IMG/VR virus record: IMGVR_UViG_3300004805_000008
Span: 1 to 53,873 of that record
Reading direction: 5' to 3' (one strand)
DNA length: 53,873 nucleotides
Source of the DNA: a virus
Shown here: positions 8,714 to 15,154 of the stretch, one piece after another
How positions within the stretch are numbered: position 1 is the first letter of the stretch
Layout of the letters: each line of letters starts with the position of its first letter
Translations under genes and position numbers: made by a program
The notes under the pieces: generated by a model
What the model was told of the DNA's origin: nothing
What the model saw: only the letters and a program-made list of their open reading frames with translations
The model's database searches: none

Positions 8714-9757
8714 TTAGACTGGAAGGTAAGTCGATTTCAGGCTAAAAAGCGTATTAACGGTAAACTCTAGATTAGAGGAACCTAGTAATTCCTTCACCTG
8801 ATTGAATACTTCCTTTTTCGAAGGAGCCTCGTAAGTCTCCAACAGTTTTTTCAGGGTCAAGTGAACGGTAGTGCCAGTGATGTACCGGGAAGACAGTTCG
8901 ATTAACTTGTAATTTCTACGAATTAGGTCGATATTAGCCGCTATCTTCTTCTCTAACTCGGTGTTACAACGCAAAGCAAGCATTTCGGCATATGCTAAGG
9001 TGTCCGACATATACAGAGCAAGAGACTCTTCTGACTCATTCTTCAGCTGTTCATTCATTAACTTGAATAAAGTCTTATATCCCAGGCGATCAATACCGTC
9101 AATATTGTCAGAAGTATCCCCAACTAAGGCTTTATAGAAGATATACTCACTGGCAGAGATGGTTACTCCACGGGTCTTAGACAGTTCAGAGAAGAATGCA
9201 GGGAAAGTATCCTTGGTAACATCCATCTTCTTGTAAGGAATAGAGCAAATCACATTAGAATCAGTAAGAAGCTGAAGGAAATCAGAGTCATTACTGAGAA
9301 TAACTATCTTCTTGCCTAGCTTCTTCAGCTCCTCAGTGGCAATACCTATGAAATCGTCAGCTTCGATACCATACTCACTAAACACTGGGATGCGGAAGAT
9401 GTCACAAAGGCGTAACACCGAAGATTTTAACTCAGCGAATAGAGTCGTATTAGGCTCGTTGAATGCGGCCATGGCTCCAGTACTAGCCTGGAATTGTCTA
9501 TTTCCTTTATATTCTTCAAATAAGGACTTCTTTCTTAGAGATCCACCATTATCGAAGGTGACATAAAGCCTATCACACGCATATTTCTTAGCGCAGATAG
9601 TTAGTTGATGCATGAATATCTGGGCGCATGACTCAATTAGCTCTCTAGGAGTAAGTAAGTTGTTGCCCTTATTCTTGGCAAAGAGGATTCGGATAAGAAG
9701 GTTGTTACCATCTACGAGGATGATACTCTTCTCTCCAGTAAACTTAGGATTAACCAT
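8714..9757 (-). CDS. 5'-3' exonuclease / RNase H of the FEN family (T4 Rnh-like)
   Basis: This nuclease removes RNA primers and adjacent DNA from Okazaki fragments. The acidic metal-binding set is present in order: D16 (LVDGNNLL), D69 (VTFDN), E132-x-D134-D135 (EADDFIGI), D157 and D159 (SNDSDFLQLL), D214 and D217 (VGDTSDNI). The basic arch segment RKK...YKGNR is also present. I prefer ATG 9757 (MVNPKF), preceded by GGA; the frame extends to an ATG at 9793, but that would overlap the upstream gene by 44 nt instead of 8. Length 347 aa compares with 305 for T4 Rnh. Confidence 0.88.
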   Translation of the reverse strand: MVNPKFTGEKSIILVDGNNLLIRILFAKNKGNNLLTPRELIESCAQIFMHQLTICAKKYACDRLYVTFDNGGSLRKKSLFEEYKGNRQFQASTGAMAAFNEPNTTLFAELKSSVLRLCDIFRIPVFSEYGIEADDFIGIATEELKKLGKKIVILSNDSDFLQLLTDSNVICSIPYKKMDVTKDTFPAFFSELSKTRGVTISASEYIFYKALVGDTSDNIDGIDRLGYKTLFKLMNEQLKNESEESLALYMSDTLAYAEMLALRCNTELEKKIAANIDLIRRNYKLIELSSRYITGTTVHLTLKKLLETYEAPSKKEVFNQVKELLGSSNLEFTVNTLFSLKSTYLPV

Positions 9758-10982
9758 TGAATATTCCAGCCAATAGAGTCGAAATGTACGCATCGGACTC
9801 GTTATGTATAGTGTCGGCTGTTTTCGGCAAAGGAGTACTAGAAATACTGAACTGTTTTACTGAACTTTCTGGGAGAATCGCAAAAATTGAGGTTAAATCT
9901 ACAGCCGGATAGAGTTTTAAATACTGTTTAACCTGGGTGGAGAGGGTTTTTATCTCTGCGAGGGTGGAGGTTTTGTGTGGAGACTGGGTTAAAAAGCGTG
10001 ATAAACTGAGTTCTGGCGTAGATTGAGTAAGAGTTGTGGTGATTTTACCGAGAGAAGCAACATGGATACCGAAACCAGAAGTATAGAAATGGTGTAGTTT
10101 ACCCAAAATGACCTTATCGAAGGGCAATAACTTGGGGAGTCGTGACAAGTGTAGAGTGAAGTCATTACCAGTACCGAGTAGAAAGAGGTCAGCAAACTCT
10201 GGCTTGGTCAGAAAGGCGTAACTAAGCAGTTTATGAGCCTGGGATATAAGGGATAGGCCAATCCCATTAGACCTGGAGAAGGAAGTGTTCTTATTCTTGT
10301 GCTTGGGCAGAGATAAAATGAACTTGGAGTCGAAAAAGAAAGGATCGGAAGACTGGTTGGTGAAGTTCAAGTACATTAATAATAGATATAGGTATTGCAA
10401 ATTCAGATATTTGATGTGTTGTAACCCGAGTTTATTAATTATCTTGTTAGTCATAATAAATCTGCAGAAAAAGTCTAGCCCGGTAGCATTGTTATAGAAA
10501 AGAGAACGATTATTAGAGTCTATGGCTACGAAAGAGAGTTCTGCAGAGGTATTACTCATTGCCCAAGTAGACAGGTTATTAGTTACAATGCATATGGGTT
10601 GAGTAATTGTTCCAGAAATTTTCAGAGAATACACAAAGGAGGTCAAAGTATGTTCTATTACCGACACAGTGTATGAGTTTAGTACAGAAATGACATTTGC
10701 GGCATAGGGAATTTCAGCAGATGAGACTACTGCCAGTATTCCGGTAGGGAGACAGCTTTTACTCGTAGCATTTATCCATAATGTTACATATTTCTTAATG
10801 TCTATAGGAGTTTTAGAGTACTTTTGTCTGGATTCAAGGAGCAAACAGAAGTAGTCTATGTCCAAAAGAAGTACAGGTGGTACATCCTTTACCGATTTTA
10901 AGGTTCTTTCAGATAAGTGCTTTCGTCTATTTCCCAACTTATATCGGGAAGCGAAGGAATTTCTGAAAAGTAAGGAAGACAT
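9750..10982 (-). CDS. Hypothetical protein (410 aa), first gene of the minus-strand operon
   Basis: No confident domain. An N-terminal basic stretch (RNRRKHLSERTLKS region) is followed by a hydrophobic strand LLLDIDYFCLLL at about residues 38-49. Much later comes LFLLGTGNDFTLHL, which together loosely echo the LVDGNNLL and ILSNDSDFLQLL strands of the neighbouring FEN exonuclease. Most other acidic catalytic residues are missing, so if related it is probably inactive. The middle is Leu/Tyr-rich and the C-terminus Ser/Thr-rich. No good ribosome-binding site is visible before the ATG. It overlaps the exonuclease gene by 8 nt. Confidence 0.65.
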   Translation of the reverse strand: MSSLLFRNSFASRYKLGNRRKHLSERTLKSVKDVPPVLLLDIDYFCLLLESRQKYSKTPIDIKKYVTLWINATSKSCLPTGILAVVSSAEIPYAANVISVLNSYTVSVIEHTLTSFVYSLKISGTITQPICIVTNNLSTWAMSNTSAELSFVAIDSNNRSLFYNNATGLDFFCRFIMTNKIINKLGLQHIKYLNLQYLYLLLMYLNFTNQSSDPFFFDSKFILSLPKHKNKNTSFSRSNGIGLSLISQAHKLLSYAFLTKPEFADLFLLGTGNDFTLHLSRLPKLLPFDKVILGKLHHFYTSGFGIHVASLGKITTTLTQSTPELSLSRFLTQSPHKTSTLAEIKTLSTQVKQYLKLYPAVDLTSIFAILPESSVKQFSISSTPLPKTADTIHNESDAYISTLLAGIFNG

Positions 10983-11243
10983 TATGATTTGGATATTTCT
11001 GAACTGGTTTTCAGTAGTAATATTCGCCCTAAAGGGCTAAAAGAGTTAGAAAGAGTATCTATAGTTATTTAAAGAGAAGTAAAGTAATAGTATTCATTCT
11101 TTCTTCTCCTCTCTTTCTTTATATTTATTTTTCCAACCTAACAAGGTTAGTATCGTATGTCCTCAAAAAAACTTTAGGGCAAAATAAAATATATTTTCGG
11201 CCTCATTTTTTCTGTGGCCTGTCCGATACTCTTAATGTAGGAC

Positions 11244-11258
11244 GAATTAATAGTATAG
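11244..11258 (+). promoter_or_regulatory. Late-promoter-like motif upstream of SSB
   Basis: GAATTAATAGTATAG, 60 nt before the SSB start. It lacks the downstream AGG seen in most copies, so the match is partial. Late expression of SSB in addition to early expression is possible. Confidence 0.35.
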
Positions 11259-11299
11259 CGACTCACAGAGGTCGCACTCATGGGAGGACGACTCCTCCC
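11258..11299 (+). promoter_or_regulatory. Two tandem hairpins in the SSB leader
   Basis: GCGAC (11258-11262) pairs with GTCGC (11271-11275). GGGAGGA (11282-11288) pairs perfectly with TCCTCCC (11293-11299) around a CGAC tetraloop. The second hairpin ends 7 nt before the Shine-Dalgarno AGGAG (11307-11311). In T4 the gene 32 leader folds into a pseudoknot that nucleates autorepression by gp32; a similar role here is inference from position. Confidence 0.5.
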
Positions 11300-11317
11300 C
11301 TTTCATAGGAGCCAACA

Positions 11318-12169
11318 ATGGCTACGAATTTCGCACGATTCAAGGAAAAGCTTGAGGCTAGCAAGGCCAAGAAAGCAACTACTGGGACTAACTGGTTTAA
11401 GGCAGAGACAGGCAAGCGGTATCAGCTCCGTTTCCTTCCCCTTAAGAACGAAGGTCTAGAGCTTCCTCTTACAATCTATCATCATCATGCAGTAACCTTC
11501 CCTGACGGTCATTTTGAGTCCGTTGCCTGTCCTAAGAAGCAGGATCTGGGTGAGTGTCCCTTCTGTGACCTCGCTTGGAAGACTTGGCGCAACTTCTCCA
11601 AGACTGAGAATGAGGCTTACCGTGATGCTTTCAAGAAGTTAGTAGTAAAGACGCATTACCTTATGGTCGCTTATGAGGCCGATCAGGTTGATGTGAATAA
11701 TATCACCGAAGCCGACCTGAAGATTGTTCGTGCTTCGTCTAAGACCAACATGGAACTCATTGAGTCCAAGCTTGAGAAGGGCGTTGACTTCTGTGATTTT
11801 ACAGACGGTCGAATTGTTGAGTACAGCAAGAGTAAGGCTACAACCAAGGGTGGATTCGATACCATCGTTCTCGATTTTGGTGACAAGTCCGTAGCTTTTG
11901 ACGGTAAGAATGGTAAGAAGTACTTCGATGAACTTGTTGAGAAGTCTCCTGACCTAACTGCTATTGTCACTCCCATGGATTCTGAGGCTCTCAAGGCTAA
12001 GTTCTCTGAGTTCTCTTCTCAGCCTGTTGCTGGTGATGACGATGAAGATGATCGTAATCTCCTCGCTCCAAAGCCCGAGATGCGAAAGGCTCCTGTAAAG
12101 GTTGTACAGCCTGTAGTTGAAGATGACGGCGAGATTGATCTTGACGAACTTCGCTCACAGCTTGATTAG
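11318..12169 (+). CDS. Single-stranded DNA-binding protein (gp32-like)
   Basis: Coats ssDNA at replication forks and during recombination. The protein has a basic N-terminal arm (residues 8-20), a core containing a gp32-type zinc site (histidines 55-57, C71, C80, C83 in ECPFC), and a very acidic tail ending EIDLDELRSQLD that would recruit partner proteins. At 283 aa it is close to the 301-aa T4 gp32. AGGAG sits 6 nt before the ATG. The codon choice (Arg CGT, Lys AAG) marks a highly expressed gene. It is directly followed by uvsX, its usual functional partner. Confidence 0.88.
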   Translation: MATNFARFKEKLEASKAKKATTGTNWFKAETGKRYQLRFLPLKNEGLELPLTIYHHHAVTFPDGHFESVACPKKQDLGECPFCDLAWKTWRNFSKTENEAYRDAFKKLVVKTHYLMVAYEADQVDVNNITEADLKIVRASSKTNMELIESKLEKGVDFCDFTDGRIVEYSKSKATTKGGFDTIVLDFGDKSVAFDGKNGKKYFDELVEKSPDLTAIVTPMDSEALKAKFSEFSSQPVAGDDDEDDRNLLAPKPEMRKAPVKVVQPVVEDDGEIDLDELRSQLD

Positions 12170-12179
12170 TATTTAGCAT

Positions 12180-12220
12180 GTGGCCTTGATATGGGATAGT
12201 GAGTCCTGTATCAAGGCCAC
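12180..12220 (+). promoter_or_regulatory. Strong hairpin between SSB and UvsX genes
   Basis: GTGGCCTTGATA (12180-12191) pairs perfectly with TATCAAGGCCAC (12209-12220). An inner GGGA/TCCT pairing closes a small loop. Only a short T run follows, so it is at best a partial terminator. It could protect the SSB mRNA end or tune the SSB to UvsX ratio. It lies 17 nt before the uvsX start. Confidence 0.65.
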
Positions 12221-12237
12221 GCCTTTATGGAGATGAT

Positions 12238-13398
12238 ATGGCGTATGTAAAAAAGAGTGGTAAGTTAGATAAGGATCTGCCAGCCTCCGGTGCTGGTTCT
12301 TTTGATTATTCGGACCTAGGTGAGTTCCGTACTCAGCTAAAGAAGGAGTTCGGTAATAGTGCCGCTCTTGAGGACGATGACTTTGTAACTGATTTCCTTC
12401 CTACTAAGATCGAGCCTCTAGACTACCTGTTAGGTGGTGGTATCCCTCAGGGTAAGGTTACTGAGATCGTAGGTCTTGAGGGTGTTGGTAAGTCCTCCTT
12501 TGGTATCTATATGTTGGGCCAGATTCAGAAGCAGGGTGGCTTAGGTGTCTTGATTGATACTGAAAGTGGCGCTGGTGACCGTTTTAGGTTTGAAAACTTC
12601 GGTGTTGACACTAGTAAGTGTATCGTATCGGTTGAGGATCTTGCTGAGAAGGCATTTATGCAGATAGAGCGAGTGGCTAACTACATTTCAAAGAAGAATG
12701 TAAAGGCTCCTTCTCTATTGGTACTGGATTCTATTGCTGGTCTGACTACTAGGGCCGAGCAAGAAGCTGATATGGATCAACAGCAGTTTGCAGTAACTGC
12801 TAGAATGATTAAACGTGGCTTACAGCGTACTAAGATGGTGTGCCGGGAAACTAATCTCGCCGTACTTTGTATAAACCAAGCCAGAATTAAGATGGGTGGG
12901 ATGGTAAATGCGTACACTGGGCCTGAGTATACGAGTCCTGGCGGTGATACTCTTAAGTATCTTGCAATTACTCGCCTGTTTCTTACCCGAGGCTCTATGT
13001 TGGGGGAGCCTAAGAAGCCGGAAGGTCATGTGGTTAAAGCAAAAATCATTAAATGCAAAACCGCCGCATCTCTTGGCCGTACTCTCCCCCTGCGTTTTTA
13101 TTACGACAGTCGGGGCTATGATAGCGATCTATCTACTTATGACGTACTTAACGATGCTGGCGCTTTTGGTGGTGCCAAGTCTGCTTGGAAAACTATGATC
13201 ATGCCTGACGGTACTGAAAAGAAGTGGAATAGTGCTAACTCCTTCCTAGAAGTGATGAATGGCTCACCTGAAAACCGAGCTCACTTTTCTAGTATGATGA
13301 AGAAGTGTTTCATTGAGCAGCATAACTTTGTGACTAGATCGGAAGATAATGAGGAACCTTTCCCTCAGATTAGCGAACAGCTTCCTTCTGAAGATTAA
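12238..13398 (+). CDS. uvsX: RecA-like recombinase UvsX
   Basis: Catalyses strand exchange and drives recombination-dependent replication. Motifs: Walker A GLEGVGKS (79-86), catalytic Glu in IDTES (E109), Walker B LLVLDS (D164), and an L2-like TSPGGDTLKYLA segment. Length 386 aa matches T4 UvsX (391). I chose ATG 12238 because GGAG lies 5 nt upstream; the in-frame GTG at 12199 lies inside the loop of the preceding hairpin and adds 13 implausible residues. The C-terminus is acidic. A strong terminator follows. Confidence 0.9.
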   Translation: MAYVKKSGKLDKDLPASGAGSFDYSDLGEFRTQLKKEFGNSAALEDDDFVTDFLPTKIEPLDYLLGGGIPQGKVTEIVGLEGVGKSSFGIYMLGQIQKQGGLGVLIDTESGAGDRFRFENFGVDTSKCIVSVEDLAEKAFMQIERVANYISKKNVKAPSLLVLDSIAGLTTRAEQEADMDQQQFAVTARMIKRGLQRTKMVCRETNLAVLCINQARIKMGGMVNAYTGPEYTSPGGDTLKYLAITRLFLTRGSMLGEPKKPEGHVVKAKIIKCKTAASLGRTLPLRFYYDSRGYDSDLSTYDVLNDAGAFGGAKSAWKTMIMPDGTEKKWNSANSFLEVMNGSPENRAHFSSMMKKCFIEQHNFVTRSEDNEEPFPQISEQLPSED

Positions 13399-13425
13399 TT
13401 ATTTTTAGTACTGCGAGTTATAATT

Positions 13426-13456
13426 AAGCCTAACTAGAAAATAGTTAGGCTTTTTT
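13426..13456 (+). terminator. Intrinsic terminator after uvsX
   Basis: GCCTAACTA (13428-13436), loop GAAAA, then TAGTTAGGC (13442-13450), followed by six T. Flanking AA/TT lengthen the stem. Confidence 0.9.
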
Positions 13457-13517
13457 ATTATGTTTATTTTTATTTTAGTCGATACTACTTAAGTAACTTC
13501 ATATAAAAGAGATAAGA

Positions 13518-14471
13518 ATGGCTGAAATCACTGATGATTCGTATAGTCCTATTGAAGAAGTTTCAGTAGGAAGAGAAAAATCTGGCTACAGAGTTATTAT
13601 GTATGATAAGCTTGAAGTAGAGCGACTTGAGAGAAATACTATACGTCTAATGATTGAAGATGATGCGAAGAGTAAGAAACCAGTTCCTCATTCGGATGCC
13701 TTTCTAATCAAAGCAATGGCCTTATTTCCAGACAGTTTCTTAGAGACTGAGGTTAAAAAGCGAAGAGGAAAGAAGTCTACATCGTATTTCATAGAGGATG
13801 TAGGGAAATATCTATGGTCTAAGTGGAAAGTATCCCAGGATTCAACGGACCGTAATAACTTTGTCTCCTATTGCTACACTTTAATCGATGGTGTTATCTT
13901 CAAGTACCAGAGACACAAGCACGGATTAGCGTACGAGGAGATTTTCCAAAGTGCTATACTGAAAGTAATACATGCAATGGATAAGTTCGATCCAGACAGA
14001 GTAGTAGGTAAGGATGATAAAGGTAAGGATGTATACGCCAGAGTGTTTACCTACTTTACCATGGTACTGAGCTTCGGTATCTGTACTATTACTATGGCTC
14101 ATGGCGCTGAGAAGATTACCAATGTCTCTTATGATGCTATCGCCCGTACTATAGATTCACATACAGATGGCTTTACTGATGCTGCTGTAGTATATCAGGA
14201 CTTTTTACTCACTTTAAACTCGATTTTACATGATGACACCGAGCAGTTTGACGATATAACTGATATGGACCGACTAGTTCTAGAAAAACTAGTCTTTTTA
14301 TTAGGTAATCCTTCCTCCCATTCAGGTCTTGTTCACAACTTAGAGTACACTTTAAAGACAGAAACTGGACTTAAGCAAAAAGAAATTGCTTCGTGTTTAG
14401 TTAAGCTTCGTTCTCACTTCGGCCCGTTGCATTTTGCTACCCAAAAAGGCACTCTTTCTGAAGAAGAGTGA
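13518..14471 (+). CDS. RNA polymerase sigma factor for late transcription (gp55-like)
   Basis: Redirects host RNA polymerase to late promoters. Residues 115-195 match sigma region 2: NNFVSYCYTLIDGVIFKYQR, then YEEIFQSAILKVIHAMDKFDPDR, then ARVFTYFTMVLSFGICTITMA, covering the core-binding and -10-reading helices. No clear region 4 is seen, as in T4 gp55, where a separate coactivator does that job. At 317 aa it is longer than gp55 (185) with extra N- and C-terminal segments. It stands after a terminator and before the packaging genes. The recurrent AATTAA motif downstream is its likely target. Confidence 0.82.
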   Translation: MAEITDDSYSPIEEVSVGREKSGYRVIMYDKLEVERLERNTIRLMIEDDAKSKKPVPHSDAFLIKAMALFPDSFLETEVKKRRGKKSTSYFIEDVGKYLWSKWKVSQDSTDRNNFVSYCYTLIDGVIFKYQRHKHGLAYEEIFQSAILKVIHAMDKFDPDRVVGKDDKGKDVYARVFTYFTMVLSFGICTITMAHGAEKITNVSYDAIARTIDSHTDGFTDAAVVYQDFLLTLNSILHDDTEQFDDITDMDRLVLEKLVFLLGNPSSHSGLVHNLEYTLKTETGLKQKEIASCLVKLRSHFGPLHFATQKGTLSEEE

Positions 14472-14486
14472 ATTAATATGTACAGG
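14470..14486 (+). promoter_or_regulatory. Late-promoter-like motif after the sigma gene
   Basis: GAATTAATATGTACAGG overlaps the sigma stop codon. A transcript from here would begin near 14483, at the first base of the long-range stem of the leader RNA. Confidence 0.45.
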
Positions 14487-14606
14487 TGGAGGTTGGTAAC
14501 TACATTGAGTAATTAATTTATGAGTTATATCTGTAGTGATAGTAACTTATATTATTTAACCACTCTAAGTGTAGTTATCGAAATCCACCTATCTTAAGGT
14601 GGATTT
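14484..14606 (+). ncRNA. Structured leader RNA with two competing folds upstream of the terminase genes
   Basis: Fold A: 14484-14503 pairs with 14571-14590 (AGGTGGA/TCCACCT, TTG/CGA allowing a wobble, GTAACTAC/GTAGTTAT), 18 of 20 positions, interrupted only by GG/AA. It encloses a hairpin GAGTTATATC (14522-14531) with GATA-g-TAACTT (14538-14548). Fold B: AAATCCACC (14581-14589) pairs with GGTGGATTT (14598-14606), followed by CTTTTAT. The two folds share 14581-14590 and exclude each other. Fold B hides the AAGGTGG ribosome-binding site (14596-14602) of the small terminase gene. It looks like an attenuator or translational switch; the effector is unknown. Confidence 0.65.
14510..14524 (+). promoter_or_regulatory. 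Late-promoter-like motif inside the terminase leader
   Basis: TAATTAATTTATGAG. A transcript starting about 6-8 nt downstream would lack the 5' arm of fold A and could form only fold B, so the choice between this and the 14470 copy could set which structure forms. Confidence 0.45.
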
Positions 14607-14611
14607 CTTTT

Positions 14612-15154
14612 ATGAATGATATGTTACCCGAATCAAGGAAACCAATGACTCCTCAGAAAGATTCCGGTGCCGCTAGAGTAGACAAGATCAATCGTATTGT
14701 AGATACTGAGATTTCTAAGATGTTTGATGATCTTGATATTGTCTCCTCTGACTTAGATGCTCTCATGTCTATATTAAAGGATAGAATGATTGAATCCACC
14801 GAAGCGAGTTTCCCAATTGCTCTTGCTCGCCTCGGGGAATTGCGCATGGACGCTATTAAGAAGAGAATCGATATTCTTAAGACCTTAGTAACTGATAAGG
14901 GTTCTGAACTACAGGCCAAGAAGAAGTCAAATTCGGGTGACCTGGACTCTATCCTGTCCGGAGCAGGGCTTGGTATGATGCTTGGTGCTAAACTCGGACA
15001 GTCCAACTACAGTCAGCCACCCTCTATAGTAGTAAGCACTTCAGCTTTTGATACCATTAATACCGATGACGCTGAAGTAGTTTTCGATACGGAGCAAGTA
15101 AATACCGGTAACATTCTTAAAGACAGCGACATAGATACCATCCTAGGTGAATAG
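14612..15154 (+). CDS. Putative terminase small subunit (gp16-like, 180 aa)
   Basis: In T4-like phages the small subunit binds DNA and regulates the packaging motor. The assignment rests mainly on position, directly before and overlapping the large subunit gene by 1 nt, and on length (T4 gp16 is 164 aa). Residues 25-95 are helical with heptad-like spacing (ISKMFDDLDIVSSDLDALMSIL), as in the coiled-coil core of gp16. A Gly-rich segment (GAGLGMMLGAKLG) and an acidic tail ending DSDIDTILGE follow. AAGGTGG lies 9 nt before ATG 14612; an in-frame ATG at 14621 is an alternative start. Confidence 0.65.
   Translation: MNDMLPESRKPMTPQKDSGAARVDKINRIVDTEISKMFDDLDIVSSDLDALMSILKDRMIESTEASFPIALARLGELRMDAIKKRIDILKTLVTDKGSELQAKKKSNSGDLDSILSGAGLGMMLGAKLGQSNYSQPPSIVVSTSAFDTINTDDAEVVFDTEQVNTGNILKDSDIDTILGE

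Larger units (their letters stand above)
10983..11317 (+). other. Divergent control region between minus and plus transcription units
   Basis: No gene is seen in these 335 bases. Both transcription units start here. Features from left to right: a GCCC-TAAA-GGGC inverted repeat at 11026-11037; a 24-nt uninterrupted pyrimidine run at 11097-11120; CTAAC-AAG-GTTAG at 11138-11150; an A/T-rich block at 11165-11195; a late-motif copy at 11244; and two hairpins just before SSB. Early promoters, and possibly a replication origin, would be expected here, but I cannot assign a specific -35/-10 pair. Confidence 0.6.

Noticed and set aside
12199-12237. Upstream GTG start for uvsX
   Set aside because: It sits in the loop of the hairpin without its own ribosome-binding site; ATG 12238 has GGAG at good spacing.
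14471-14611. tRNA gene in the terminase leader
   Set aside because: The folding does not give a cloverleaf and there is no T-loop consensus or CCA end.
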